The notes under the pieces were generated by a model. It made no database searches. It was not told where the DNA came from and saw nothing but the letters and a program-made list of their open reading frames with translations. DNA of 64,000 nucleotides from Phenylobacterium sp. J367 (GTDB lineage Bacteria > Pseudomonadota > Alphaproteobacteria > Caulobacterales > Caulobacteraceae), in contig NZ_JAJONA010000001.1 in the NCBI RefSeq assembly GCF_024699985.1, positions 3,292,501-3,356,500 of the forward strand, read 5' to 3'. Numbering within the stretch: position 1 is the first letter of the stretch; the number at the start of each line of letters is the position of its first letter. The position numbers and the translations under genes are program-made. Positions 1 through 9,314 of this stretch are shown here, in pieces.

Positions 1-513
1 AAGTGCGGCCCGACCATGGAGGGCGACGACCTCCTGAAGCTGATCGACGTGCTCAATCCGCAGAACGAGCCGGGCCGCCTGACGCTCTACGGCCGCTTCG
101 GTTACGACAAGATCGAGGACCGGCTCCCGCGCCTGCTGAAGGCCACCAAGGCGGCGGGCCGGAGCGTCGTCTGGGCCATCGACCCGATGCACGGCAACAC
201 GCTCACGGCCGCCAACGGCTACAAGACCCGTCCGTTCGACCGGATCCTCTCGGAGGTGAAGTCCTTCGTGGAGATCTGCAAGGCGGAGGGCGTCCACCCG
301 GGCGGCGTGCACCTGGAGATGACCGGCCAGAACGTCACCGAATGCCTGGGCGGCGCCCGGGCGCTTTCGGAGACCGACCTGGGCGATCGCTACCACACGC
401 ACTGCGACCCGCGGCTGAACGGCGAACAGGCGCTGGAACTGGCCTTCCTGGTGGCCGAGAAGCTGAAGGAAGACCGTCTCAGCGAGGCGAAGCGGGCGGT
501 GGCCGGCGGCTGA
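1..513 (+). CDS. Class II DAHP synthase, C-terminal part (5' end outside window)
   Basis: This is the last 170 residues of a type II 3-deoxy-D-arabino-heptulosonate-7-phosphate synthase, the enzyme that condenses phosphoenolpyruvate and erythrose-4-phosphate at the entry of the shikimate pathway in the cytoplasm. The open frame runs in from base 1 with [12 protein letters not shown], and continues through [23 protein letters not shown] and [10 protein letters not shown], all signature segments of the plant-like class II family that carry substrate and metal ligands. The frame ends at TGA 511-513. The start lies upstream of the window, so regulation and full length cannot be judged. It is followed by a co-directional small secreted-protein gene after 71 bases. 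Confidence 0.93.
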   Translation, partial: KCGPTMEGDDLLKLIDVLNPQNEPGRLTLYGRFGYDKIEDRLPRLLKATKAAGRSVVWAIDPMHGNTLTAANGYKTRPFDRILSEVKSFVEICKAEGVHPGGVHLEMTGQNVTECLGGARALSETDLGDRYHTHCDPRLNGEQALELAFLVAEKLKEDRLSEAKRAVAGG

Positions 514-584
514 CGCCCTATTCCTCCGCTTGCGGATGGGCGTCCAACGGCTAAGCTGGCGTCCGTAAGGTTCGGGGGGATCTC

Positions 585-1058
585 ATGAATGTTCGTTTGG
601 CGGGCGCCGTGGCGGCGCTCGGCCTGTCGGCTGTCGCGGCCACGTCCGCCAATGCCGGGGTGTATGGCGACGACTTGTCGAAGTGCCTTGTGGAGTCGGC
701 AGGTCCCAAGGATCAGGCGGTGTTCGTGGCGTGGATGTTCTCCGCCATGTCGCATCATCCCGATGTCGCGAGATATTCCAACCTCACCGATGCTCAGCGG
801 AAGGCCATGGCGGTCGAGGCCGGCAGCCTGATGCAGCGCCTCCTCGTCAAGGATTGCCGTCAGCAGAGCATGAAGGCGCTGAAGTTCGAGGGTGGAGCGG
901 CCCTGCCGGAATCGTTCCGGCTGTTCGGCGAGTTCGCGATGCAGGGGCTGATGAACCATCCGTCGGTTAGCGAAGGCATGGCGAACCTGGAAGGGGGCGT
1001 CGACCAGAAGGCGTTCGACGCGCTCTTCGCCGAGGCGGGCGTCAGCGCAAGCCGGTAG
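585..1058 (+). CDS. Small secreted protein of unknown function
   Basis: A 157-residue protein with a clear Sec signal peptide: positive start (MNVR), hydrophobic stretch, and a probable signal peptidase I site after AxA near residue 24 (SANA|G). The mature part has two cysteines (in SKCLVE and KDCRQ) that could form one disulphide in the periplasm, and is otherwise helical-looking. A purine-rich GGGGGGATC sits just upstream of ATG 585. I do not recognise a named family and assign no function. Its 3' end overlaps the convergent SDR gene by 17 bases. Shadow frames on either strand have no better claim because only this one has a signal peptide and ribosome-binding site. Confidence 0.75.
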   Translation: MNVRLAGAVAALGLSAVAATSANAGVYGDDLSKCLVESAGPKDQAVFVAWMFSAMSHHPDVARYSNLTDAQRKAMAVEAGSLMQRLLVKDCRQQSMKALKFEGGAALPESFRLFGEFAMQGLMNHPSVSEGMANLEGGVDQKAFDALFAEAGVSASR

Positions 1059-1842
1059 GCCGGGGGCCTAGCGTGTCTGGCCCCCCGTCCACGGGGACGA
1101 CGGCGCCGGTCACGAAGCTCGCCAGCGGGCTGAGGAGGAAGGCGGCCACGGCGCCGATCTCCTCCGGGCGGCCGAAGCGCTTCAGCGGCACCTCGCGGTT
1201 GATCCAGCGGGTCCAGGCGTCGGCGCGCGGTCCTTGCGAGCGCTCCTGCCACTCGCCGCCCTCGAAGATGATGTTGCCGGGCGCGATGGCGTTGACGCGG
1301 ACCCCGCTCGGACCGGCGATCCGGGCCAGCTCCTTGGTCAGGTGGTTCACGCCGGCCTTGGCCGTGCCGTAGGTCAGCGGCGTGCCCAGCGCGCCGAGCC
1401 CCGCGATCGAGCTGATCAGCAGGACGGAGCCGTCCTTGCGCGGCGTCATCCGCCGCAACGCCGCGCGCGACAGCCGCCAGGCTGAATCCAGGTTCTGGGT
1501 GAAGCCGGCGTCCCAGGTCTCGTCGTCGATCTCGATGCCGGGCGGGCAGGGGTGCAGGCCGACGTTGGCGACGGCGCCGAAGATCGGGCCGAAACTGTCC
1601 TCGGCCTTTGCGACCGCGTCCTCGATCACCTTCGTCTCCCGAAGGTCCCCGGAGATCGCCAGCAGGCGGTCGTCGCCATATCGGGCGGCGAGGCGGGCGC
1701 GTGTGGCCTCCAGGGCGTCGGCGCCGCGGGCGGTGATAACCAGCTTCGCGCCTTCGGCGAGGCAGGCCTCGACGATGCCTAGCCCGATGCCGCGGCTGGC
1801 GCCGGCGACGAAGATTACCTTGCCTTCAAGGTCGAGGTTCAT
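1042..1842 (-). CDS. Short-chain dehydrogenase/reductase (SDR)
   Basis: A classical 266-residue NAD(P)(H)-dependent SDR. The cofactor motif GASRGIG lies at residues 14-20, a variant of the NNAG structural motif (ANVG) at 92-95, the catalytic serine at about 144, and the YxxxK pair at Y158/K162 (YGTAK). The C-terminal IAPG and GAVVPVDGG segments are also typical. The substrate cannot be told from sequence. It starts 3 bases after the stop of the phosphotransferase gene upstream on the same strand, so the two almost certainly form an operon. In alphaproteobacteria such pairs often occur in acyl-CoA or lipid degradation loci (inference only). Confidence 0.9.
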   Translation of the reverse strand: MNLDLEGKVIFVAGASRGIGLGIVEACLAEGAKLVITARGADALEATRARLAARYGDDRLLAISGDLRETKVIEDAVAKAEDSFGPIFGAVANVGLHPCPPGIEIDDETWDAGFTQNLDSAWRLSRAALRRMTPRKDGSVLLISSIAGLGALGTPLTYGTAKAGVNHLTKELARIAGPSGVRVNAIAPGNIIFEGGEWQERSQGPRADAWTRWINREVPLKRFGRPEEIGAVAAFLLSPLASFVTGAVVPVDGGPDTLGPRPTGLR

Positions 1843-1845
1843 GGG

Positions 1846-2898
1846 CTAACGGCCTGAATGGAGGATGGAAAGCGCCTGCTCGGCGAGCGCCGGCGTGCCG
1901 TTGATCGCCTCGCGGTCGCTGGCGGCGACCCCGGCCAGGACGCGGCGGTAGACGCCCTGTGAGATCGAGGCGAGGCGGAAGATCGAGAAGGCCATCAGGA
2001 ACGGCCAGTCCTCGATGTGATCGCGGCCGGTGCGGCGGCAGTAGGCGGCGACGTACTCGGCCTCCGTCGGGATACCGCTCGCGGCGAGGTCCACGCCATC
2101 CAGGCTGCCCCAGGACGGACTGTGCGAGCGCCAGATGAAGCCGTTGTAGGCGATGTCGGCGAGCGGGTGGCCGATGGTCGAGAGCTCCCAGTCGAGCACG
2201 GCGATGATCCGGGGCTCGGTCGGGTGGTACATCACGTTCTCCAGCCGGTAGTCGCCATGCGCGATGGAGACTGACTGGTCGGCGGGGATGCGGGCCGGCA
2301 GCTCGGCGATCAGGGCGTCCATGGCCGGGATGCTCTCGGACTCCGCGTCGCGGTACTGGCGGGTCCAGCGGGCCACCTGGCGCTCGAAGTAGTTGCCGGG
2401 CCGGCCGTAGTCGCCGAGACCCACGGCCTCGAAGTCCACCTGGTGCAGCTTCGCCAGGGTCGCGTTCAGGTCATCGTAGATCGCCGCGCGCTCCGCCGGC
2501 TCCAGGCCGGGCAGGGCCGCGTCGCGGAAGATGCGGCCGGCCAGGTAATCCATGACGTAGAACGGCGTGCCGATGACGTCGGCGTCCTCGCACAGCGCCC
2601 GCATCTTCGGGACCGGGATCTGGCCCTCGAGGGCCTTCATCACCCGATATTCCCGCTCCACCTGGTGGGCGCTGGAGAGGAGCTGGCCGGGCGGCTTCTT
2701 GCGCAGGACGTAGCGGCGGCCCTCGCCGTTCGTCAGCAGGAAGGTCGGGTTGGACGCGCCGCCCTGGAACTGCTGGACGCGCAGGGCGTCGCCGATCTCC
2801 GGAAGCTGGGCGCTGAGCCAGGCGTGCAGCTTCGCCTCGTCGAAGCGGTGGGCCGGGACGACGTCGCGGACAGGCAGTTCGGGCGCGGTGGCGGTCAT
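1846..2898 (-). CDS. Phosphotransferase family protein (APH fold, ACAD10/11-like)
   Basis: A 350-residue protein of the aminoglycoside-phosphotransferase fold. Visible motifs are the nucleotide-binding N-lobe with VLRKKPPGQLL (about 64-74), the catalytic loop HGDYRLEN at 214-221 and the metal-binding DWELS at 236-240. The FQGGASNPTF segment and overall length match the bacterial relatives of the kinase domain of human ACAD10/ACAD11, which phosphorylate hydroxyacyl-CoA intermediates. It is thus more likely a metabolic kinase than an antibiotic resistance gene (family knowledge, not tested). It is first in a two-gene operon with the SDR and divergent from the MATE exporter, leaving about 160 bases for both promoters. 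Confidence 0.87.
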   Translation of the reverse strand: MTATAPELPVRDVVPAHRFDEAKLHAWLSAQLPEIGDALRVQQFQGGASNPTFLLTNGEGRRYVLRKKPPGQLLSSAHQVEREYRVMKALEGQIPVPKMRALCEDADVIGTPFYVMDYLAGRIFRDAALPGLEPAERAAIYDDLNATLAKLHQVDFEAVGLGDYGRPGNYFERQVARWTRQYRDAESESIPAMDALIAELPARIPADQSVSIAHGDYRLENVMYHPTEPRIIAVLDWELSTIGHPLADIAYNGFIWRSHSPSWGSLDGVDLAASGIPTEAEYVAAYCRRTGRDHIEDWPFLMAFSIFRLASISQGVYRRVLAGVAASDREAINGTPALAEQALSILHSGR

Positions 2899-3058
2899 CG
2901 CGGAAGTCCGCCCGGGATGCCGTTGGGGCAGTCCAGCGGCCCCGCCTGTGCCTTCCGGGCCACGGGCTCACGGAGAAGGTTAACAGGCGAAGAGCTTGGC
3001 CTTGCCTTTTCGGGCGCGACCGTCAGTTTCGGCCCCCTCTTTGACAATCAGGTGTCCC

Positions 3059-4444
3059 ATGGAGCCCGCCCAGGCTCAGGCGCCCTCGCTCGCCGAGGCG
3101 CGCCCGCATCCCGTTCGCGAGGAACTGCCCCAGCTTCTGAAGCTGTCCGGGCCGGTCGTCCTGTCGCGCCTGGGCATCATGGCCATGGGCCTGACCGACG
3201 CCATCGTGGTCGGCCAGTATTCCGCGATCGAGCTCGGCTATCACGCGCTCGGCTGGGCGCCGACGAGCGTCGTCCTGACCGCCGTGGTGGGCCTGCTCAC
3301 CGGCATCCAGGTGATGACCGCGCGCCGCATCGGCGAGGGTCGGCGCGATCAGACCGGCGCGGTGCTCCGGCGCGGCCTGAGCTACAGCCTGTGGCTGGGC
3401 ATAGCCTCGATGATCATCCTGATGGTCGCCGGCCCGCCCTTCATGCACGTGATCCGGCTGGAGCAGGACCTGGCCGACGGCGCGAGCCGGGCGCTGATGG
3501 TCTTCGCGCTGTCCCTGCCGGGCTATGCGATCAGCGTCGCCGCCAGCTTCTGGCTGGAGGGCCAGTCGCGACCCGGGCCGGCGGCCATCGCCATGTGGGC
3601 GGCGAACATCGTGAACCTCGGCTTCAACCTGCTGCTGGTGCCGGGGACCTTCGGCCTTCCGGCTCTGGGCGCCGTCGGCGGCGCCTGGTCGACCTTCGCG
3701 GCGCGGACCTTCCTGGCCGCGGCCATGCTGATCTACATCGCGCGGATGCCCGAGGCGCGGACGGTCGGCGTCTTCCGGAAGCCCGACCGCGACAAGGCCG
3801 CGGAGGCCGAGCAGCGGCGCATCGGCTATGGCGCCGGCGCATCGAATTTCTTCGAGGTGGCGTCCTTCGCCAGCATGAACGTCATCGCCGGCTGGCTTGG
3901 CGGCATGGCCGTGGCCGCCTGGGCCATCGTGCTGAACGTGGCCGCGATCGTCTTCATGGTGCCGCTCGGCCTGGCGACAGGGGCCGCGGTGCTGGTGGGC
4001 TCCGCCTATGGCGCGCGGGACGCCCGCGGCGTGAACCGGGCGGGCGCCGTCTCCTTCGGGATCACGGCGGTGTTCGGCATCGCGGTGACGCTGGTCGTCT
4101 GGCCGGCCGCCGGCCTGATCGCGCGGGGCTACACGACGGAGGCGGCGACGCTCGCCCTCGCCATCCCGGCGCTGGCGCTTTCGGCGGCCATGTACTTCCC
4201 TGACGCCCTGCAGGTGGTGGCGGCCCAGGCGCTGCGGGCCCGCGGCGACGTCTGGCTGCCGACCTATACGCACCTGGCCAGCTACATCGTCCTGATGGCG
4301 CCGCTCGCCTGGTGGCTGGCGATTCCCATGGGCCAGGGCGTCAACGGCATCGCCTGGGCGGTGGTGATCGCCAGCATCGTCTCGGCGGTCCTGTTGCTCG
4401 GCCGCTTCTGGATGCTGGCGAGGCGCGACCGGCGCCAGCTCTAG
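3059..4444 (+). CDS. MATE family multidrug efflux transporter
   Basis: An inner-membrane exporter of the MATE (NorM-like) family, 461 residues from the chosen start, with about twelve hydrophobic segments in two related halves. The first half opens with LKLSGPVVLSRLGIMAMGLTDAIVVG, the usual position for MATE helix 1 with the conserved Asp. It would exchange Na+ or H+ for cationic drugs; the substrate is unknown. I chose ATG 3059 (MEPAQAQ) because the upstream in-frame extension to 2996 is not MATE-like and family members start shortly before the LL.LSGP segment. The gene is divergent from the phosphotransferase and ends 15 bases before the convergent PQQ dehydrogenase stop. Confidence 0.92.
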   Translation: MEPAQAQAPSLAEARPHPVREELPQLLKLSGPVVLSRLGIMAMGLTDAIVVGQYSAIELGYHALGWAPTSVVLTAVVGLLTGIQVMTARRIGEGRRDQTGAVLRRGLSYSLWLGIASMIILMVAGPPFMHVIRLEQDLADGASRALMVFALSLPGYAISVAASFWLEGQSRPGPAAIAMWAANIVNLGFNLLLVPGTFGLPALGAVGGAWSTFAARTFLAAAMLIYIARMPEARTVGVFRKPDRDKAAEAEQRRIGYGAGASNFFEVASFASMNVIAGWLGGMAVAAWAIVLNVAAIVFMVPLGLATGAAVLVGSAYGARDARGVNRAGAVSFGITAVFGIAVTLVVWPAAGLIARGYTTEAATLALAIPALALSAAMYFPDALQVVAAQALRARGDVWLPTYTHLASYIVLMAPLAWWLAIPMGQGVNGIAWAVVIASIVSAVLLLGRFWMLARRDRRQL

Positions 4445-4459
4445 AGGGCAGCCCGAACC

Positions 4460-6392
4460 CTAGAGGGCGAACGCCACAAGCTGGTCGCCGCGCTTGGTGT
4501 CGAGCTTGGAGTGGCCGCCGGCGGCGATCACCACGTACTGCCGGCCCTTCCAGACATAGGTCATCGGCGTGGCCTGGCCGCCGGCCGGCAGCTTGCCCTT
4601 CCAGAGCTCCTTGCCGGTGCGGGCGTCGAAGGCGCGCAGGTAGTTGTCCATGGCCGCGCCGATGAAGACCAGGCCCGCGCCGGTGGCCATCGGCCCGCCG
4701 ACGTTGGGCACGCCGATGTTGCCGAGCAGGAACTGGGTGCCGGGCGCCAGGGCCTCGGTCGTGCCGAGCGGGACTTCCCAGAGCACCTGGCCCGTCCGCA
4801 TGTCGACAGCGTGCAGCCGGCCCCACGGCGGCTTGTTGCAGGGCAGTCCGAGCGGCGAGAGCAGGACGTCGCGGCGCATGCCGTAGGGCGCGCCGGCCTG
4901 GGGCGAGATCTCGTGGCCGGGATTGGCGGCGCGCACCGCCTTGAACTGGTCGGCCGGGATCAGGGTGATCCTGTGCAGCAGGTTCGAGGTGTTGACGAAG
5001 GCGATCTGCCGGCCGGGATCGAAGGCGAGTCCGCCCCAGTTCGTGCCGCCGCCGGTGAACGGGTGGACGATGGTCCCCTTCGTCGAGGGCGGGGTGTAGA
5101 TGCCGTCGTGCCGGGTGGCGCGGATCAGCTTGCGGCATTCGCCCCTGTCCCAGGGCGTCAGGCCGTAGGCGTCGTCGTCGGTGAGCGTGATCGGCGCCAG
5201 CGGCTTTGGCGCGATCGGGAAGGGCTGGGTCGGCGAGAGCTGCTCGCCGGGCATGCCGCCCTGCGGAACCGGCCGCTCCTCCACCGGGATCACCGGCGCA
5301 CCGCCGTCGCGGGCCAGGGTGAAGATCAGGCCCTGTTTGGTGGGCTGGATCACGGCGGGCGTCGTGCGGCCGCCGTAGGCCACGTCGGCCAACGTCGGCT
5401 GGGCGGGGACGTCGTAGTCCCAGACGTCGTGGTGGACGGTGGCGAAGCTCCAGACCGGCTGGCCGGTCTCGGCGTTCAGCGCGACCACGGAGTTGGCGTG
5501 GCCGTCGTCACCGACCCGCGCGCCGCCCCAGAAGTCCGGGCTGGGGCTCGACGTCGGCAGGAAGACCAGGCCGCGCGCCTCGTCGGCCGACATCGGCGCC
5601 CAGACGTTGGCGGCCCCGGCGCGGACCCCGGGCGCCGCGGCGGCGAGCGGATCGAAGGTCCAGCGCGGCTGGCCGGTGCGCACGTCGTAGGCCCTTACCG
5701 TGCCGCGGACCTCGTCCACCCGCTGGTTGTCGTCGATCGACGAGCCGATGACGATCACGCCCCCGGGCGATCACCGGCGGGGAGGTGATCTGCATGGCGC
5801 CCTCGCGGGCCAGTTTCACGCCGTCGCCGACGTGCACGACGCCCAGGCTCCCAAAGCCGGCGCACAGCTTGCCGGTGGCGGCGTCGAGGGCGATCAGGCG
5901 GCGGTCGGCGGTCGGAGCATAGATCCGCTCGGCGCAGGCCGCACCCGCCGGGGCGGCAGGGTCACGCCAGTAGGTGACGCCCCGGCAGACGTAGTCGTTG
6001 GGATAGTTCACGTCCGGATCGACCTTGGGGTCGAACCGCCAGATCTCCCTGCCGCTGCCTGGATCGTGGGCCGAGACGGCGTTGAACGACGAGCAGGCGT
6101 AGAGCCGGCCGCCGGCCATGATCGGAGTCACCTGCAGGGAGGACTGGTCCATGAAGTCGGCGTGGCTGGTCGCCTCGCCGTTCGAATAGGTCCAGGCGAC
6201 CTTCAGGCCCTTCACGTTCGCGGGCGTGATCTGGGCGGCGGAGGAATAGCGCTGGCCGCCGGCGTCGCCGCCATAGAAGGCCCAGTCGGCATCCGCGACC
6301 GGGGCGACCGGCGCGCGGCCCGCTGGCGAACAGGCCGCGGCTGCGAGTAAGCTCAGAACCGCGGCGGCGCGGGCCGTGGGCATGGGGGGCAT
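4460..6392 (-). CDS. PQQ-dependent dehydrogenase (quinoprotein beta-propeller), frame-broken
   Basis: A pyrroloquinoline-quinone dehydrogenase of the glucose/alcohol dehydrogenase class, about 643 residues when repaired. The start MPPMPTARAAAVL leads into a lipoprotein-like signal ending in LLAAAAC, so the enzyme is probably an outer- or periplasm-facing lipoprotein. The eight-bladed propeller is shown by GGDAGGQRYS, repeated W-motifs (GREIWRFDP, GQPVWSFAT, GKELWKGKL) and DVWDYDVPAQPTL. A single extra G in the run at about 5763-5767 breaks the frame; removing it joins VIARG to VIVIGSSIDDNQ. AGGTGATG about 10 bases ahead supports ATG 6392. Its 5' end abuts the divergent LytTR regulator gene. 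No PQQ biosynthesis genes are in the window. Confidence 0.85.
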
Positions 6393-6394
6393 GC

Positions 6395-7318
6395 GTGGTG
6401 TCCATCACCTGGGGAAAGCCGGACCAGACGAACCGCGTTCGCGCCGCCGGCCAAGGTTCCTGGGACGAACGGCGCGCGGGCGGTGACGAGCCGGAGGCCG
6501 CCGGGACGGTCCGCGCGTGGCGCGGGTTGAGCGGCGAGGAGCGCCGGTCGCTGCTGCTCTGCTGGCTGGTGGCGATCTCGATCATCGCCGTGGTGCTTGT
6601 GCTGAACGTGCTGACCCGCATGCACGACCTGCCGGTCCCACCGCTGCAGTCGATCATCGACGAGGGCTCCAGCGCGGTGGTGAACTCCGTGGCGATCCTG
6701 ATTCCCGGGCTGCTGGTGGTCTGGCGGCGTCGCCGTTCCCCGCCCGCCTGGCGCGTGGCCCTCGTCTTCGCGGCCGGCGCCCTGGCCTATCCGCTGGTCC
6801 ACGTCTCGGGATTCGTCGCGCTCCGGGGCCTCGCCTATCCCCTGGCGCTCGGCTACCCGTACGACTTCGGCCATCCCTTGAGCGAATTCCTCTACGAGAT
6901 GGCCAAGGACCTGGCCGTGTACGCGGGCGCCCTCGTGGCCTTCACCCTGGTCTTCGGACGCCAGCAGGCGGCGGACCCGTCCCGTCCGGGAACCGAGCTG
7001 TTCGACATCCGCGACGGCGCCCGGATCGTGCGCGCGCCCGTCGCCGAAATCCTGGCGATCCGCTCGGCGGGCAACTACGTCGAGTTCCTGCTGGCCGATG
7101 GCCGGCGGCCGTTGATGCGCGCGCCGCTGACCACGCTCGAGGTGGAGCTCGCGCCGCGCGGCTTCGTGAGGACGCATCGGTCCTGGCTGGTCAACGCCGC
7201 GCGGGTGCGCGGCCTTCGCCCGGAAGGTTCGGGCGACTATGCGGTGGAGCTGGGGACGCTGGAGGCCCCGCTGTCCCGGCGCTTCCGGACGGCGCTGGAG
7301 ACGCTGCGGGCGGCCTAG
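6395..7318 (+). CDS. Membrane-anchored LytTR-type transcription regulator
   Basis: A 307-residue protein with about four transmembrane segments (near residues 53-73, 93-109, 118-142, 172-187) and a C-terminal LytTR DNA-binding domain (about 200-305). The LytTR part shows VAEILAIRSAGNYVEFLLADG, then VRTHRSWLVNAARV, the usual pattern for this ten-stranded beta fold. Membrane LytTR proteins of this layout are common in Caulobacterales and probably sense an envelope signal (inference). The only upstream starts are GTG 6395 or 6398, which leave almost no gap to the divergent PQQ dehydrogenase; a later TTG start before LSGEERR is possible. It may regulate the dehydrogenase next door. Confidence 0.82.
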   Translation: MVSITWGKPDQTNRVRAAGQGSWDERRAGGDEPEAAGTVRAWRGLSGEERRSLLLCWLVAISIIAVVLVLNVLTRMHDLPVPPLQSIIDEGSSAVVNSVAILIPGLLVVWRRRRSPPAWRVALVFAAGALAYPLVHVSGFVALRGLAYPLALGYPYDFGHPLSEFLYEMAKDLAVYAGALVAFTLVFGRQQAADPSRPGTELFDIRDGARIVRAPVAEILAIRSAGNYVEFLLADGRRPLMRAPLTTLEVELAPRGFVRTHRSWLVNAARVRGLRPEGSGDYAVELGTLEAPLSRRFRTALETLRAA

Positions 7319-8217
7319 GCGCCGGCGCCGAGGATCCAGCCTTCCTCGCGCTCGGCGTCGAGCACCACGTCGGCGCTGGCGTCCTTCGGCGGACCGAACA
7401 GGGCGCCCAGCTTGCCGGCCTCGTCCAGCTTCGCGAAGTGCTCGGCCGTGGCGCGCACCTGGGCCAGGTCCTTCACCTCTCCGGGGCCCGGCGTCACCTT
7501 CAGGAGCGACGGATAGACCTCGGCCAGCACCACCTCGACGCCGGCGAGATCGGCCTCGGTCAGCGGCTTGAAGCCGGTCTCGAACGGCCAGGCCTTCACG
7601 CCCTCGCCGCGGGCGAGCTTCAACCGGCGGGCCGCCGGGATGCCGAGGATCGCCTGACCGCCCACCGAGCCGTTGTAGTAGAGCTTCCAGATCGAGGCCG
7701 CGCCCTTGGCCGCCAGGTCCGCGTGCCGGAACTCGGGAAGGTCGTCGGGGCCGTGCTCGCGGCTGCGCTTCGGCTGCAGAGTGGTGAGCGTGTCCTTCGG
7801 CGGGCAGCCCCAGAACGGGAAGGGGCCGCCGGTCAGGCGCCGGTTGATCTCCGAGCCCACCGAGAAGCGGTTGTTGGTGTTGTCGGCCTTGTCCTTGGCC
7901 ATCTTGTCGAGCTGGTCCCAGGCCGCGCGCCAGGGCGGCTCGCCGGGCAGCTTCAGCGCCGCGGCGAAGCCCCGCGGGAAGCCCAGCGGGAAATCGAAGC
8001 CCACGAGCGCGCGTTCGGAGCGCTTCCGGAAGTCGTCCAGCAGGCTGGCGAGCTTCTTCTCGGCCTCGGCCCGGGTCGGCGGGTTGTAGCTCTCGAAAGC
8101 CAGGCGGAAGCGGACGTCGCGCTTCAGCACGCCGATCCAGACGGAATCGGCTCCGGTCGTCGGCTTCGAGGCGGCGCTCCAGTCGACGATCACATAGGCG
8201 CTGAACAGGCGCGGCAC
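7315..8217 (-). CDS. Conserved protein with VDWSAAS motif, function unknown
   Basis: A 300-residue soluble protein that starts MPRLFSAYVIVDWSAAS and contains ALVGFDFPLGFP (about 90-101) and GCPPKDTL. I recognise this as a family widespread in alphaproteobacteria that databases often label as a CbiG-like cobalamin protein, a label I consider unreliable. The beta-strand plus Asp pattern (VIVDWSA, GFDFPLG) resembles an RNase H/actin-like fold such as in DUF429 proteins (inference). No signal peptide or membrane segment is seen. It converges on the LytTR gene with a 4-base overlap at the stops, so the two are independent units. Confidence 0.72.
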   Translation of the reverse strand: MPRLFSAYVIVDWSAASKPTTGADSVWIGVLKRDVRFRLAFESYNPPTRAEAEKKLASLLDDFRKRSERALVGFDFPLGFPRGFAAALKLPGEPPWRAAWDQLDKMAKDKADNTNNRFSVGSEINRRLTGGPFPFWGCPPKDTLTTLQPKRSREHGPDDLPEFRHADLAAKGAASIWKLYYNGSVGGQAILGIPAARRLKLARGEGVKAWPFETGFKPLTEADLAGVEVVLAEVYPSLLKVTPGPGEVKDLAQVRATAEHFAKLDEAGKLGALFGPPKDASADVVLDAEREEGWILGAGA

Positions 8218-8290
8218 GTTGGCGGCTCCGGTTGGGAGGGACTGAGGCTTCTAACCCCTCCGCGCCGACGGGCCAACGGCCGCGTCGGGC

Positions 8291-9292
8291 TCAGGCGAGC
8301 TTGACGAGCATCTTCCCGAGGTTCTCGCCCGTGAAGAGGCCGAGGAAGGCGTCGGGGCTCTTCTCGATGCCCTCGAACACGGTCTCCTTCCACTTGACCT
8401 TGCCGTCCTTCACCCAGCCCGAGAGGTCCTCGATGTACTTCGGCATCAGGTCGAAGTGGTGGGAGACGATGAAGCCCTCCATGCGGATGTTCTTGCCAAT
8501 CAACTGGGCGAGGTTCCGCGGGCCGGGGGGCGGCTCGGTGGCGTTATAGATCGAGATCATCCCGCAGATCGCGAAGCGGGCGAACAGCTTGGCCGAGTTC
8601 AGCGCCGCCTCGAGATGGGCGCCGCCGACGTTGTCGAAATAGACGTCGATGCCGCCGGGCGCGGCGGCGGCCAGGGCCGCGTTCAGGTCCTTCTCGGCCT
8701 TGTAGTCGATGACGTGGTCGACCCCGATCTCCTTCAGGAAGGCCACCTTCTCCGCCCCGCCGGCCGAGCCGATCACCTCATGGCCCTTGGCCTTGGCGAT
8801 CTGCGCGACCATCGAGCCGACAGCGCCGGCCGCGCCGGAGACGAACACCACGTCGCCGTCCTTCAGGGCCGCGATCCGCAGCAGGCCGGCATAGGCGGTG
8901 AGGCCCGGCATGCCGGCCGCGCCCAGGAACGCCTGAACCGGCAGGCCGCGCGGATCGAGTTTCTGCAGGCCCTGGGCCGGGGCGGTGAAGCCCTCGCGCC
9001 AGCCGAACATGGACTGGACAAGGTCGCCGGGCTTGAGGCTCGGGTCGTTGGAGGCGGTGACCTCGCCGATGGCGCCGCCCTGCATGGCCTCGCCGAGCGC
9101 GAAGGGCGGCGCGTAGCTCTTCACGTCGTTCATGCGGCCGCGCATGTAGGGGTCGACCGTCATCCAGAGGTTCTTGACCTGGACCTCGCCGGGGCCCGGG
9201 TCCTTCAGGTCCACCGTGGCGATCTCGAAGTTGTCGCGGGTCGGCGTTCCCACCGGCCGGCTCTTCAGCCGGACTTCGCGCACGCTGGCCAT
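8291..9292 (-). CDS. NADP-dependent oxidoreductase, zinc-independent MDR (CurA-like)
   Basis: A 333-residue medium-chain dehydrogenase/reductase of the leukotriene B4 dehydrogenase / curcumin reductase group, which reduces the alkenal double bond of enones with NADPH. Evidence: VDPYMRGRM near residue 47, the GLTAYAGL helix, the dinucleotide motif VSGAAGAVGSMVAQIAK (about 150-166), FDNVGG, and the closing GLFTGENLGKMLV. No zinc-binding cysteine set is present. The physiological substrate is unknown. Its promoter region (9293-9396, shared with a divergent oxidoreductase) carries the motif TCAAACGCCTGTTTA also seen, in variant form, at two other promoters in this window. Confidence 0.9.
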   Translation of the reverse strand: MASVREVRLKSRPVGTPTRDNFEIATVDLKDPGPGEVQVKNLWMTVDPYMRGRMNDVKSYAPPFALGEAMQGGAIGEVTASNDPSLKPGDLVQSMFGWREGFTAPAQGLQKLDPRGLPVQAFLGAAGMPGLTAYAGLLRIAALKDGDVVFVSGAAGAVGSMVAQIAKAKGHEVIGSAGGAEKVAFLKEIGVDHVIDYKAEKDLNAALAAAAPGGIDVYFDNVGGAHLEAALNSAKLFARFAICGMISIYNATEPPPGPRNLAQLIGKNIRMEGFIVSHHFDLMPKYIEDLSGWVKDGKVKWKETVFEGIEKSPDAFLGLFTGENLGKMLVKLA

Positions 9293-9314
9293 GGTCGTCC
9301 CTCCATATGATTGT

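Noticed and set aside
2443..4203. 586-codon + strand frame over the phosphotransferase and MATE genes
   Set aside because: It is a shadow: it runs antisense to one real gene and out of frame with the other, and its translation is Arg/Gly/Pro-rich without motifs. High-GC DNA gives such long open frames routinely; the same holds for 44369-46762 (antisense to uvrA), 51344-54031 upstream part (antisense to ABC-F) and 11010-13172 (antisense to the TonB receptor).
4460..6392. PQQ dehydrogenase and other broken genes as true pseudogenes
   Set aside because: Breaks are single bases mostly in homopolymers, evenly spread and present in essential genes; no second degenerative change such as stop codons or large deletions is seen in any of them.
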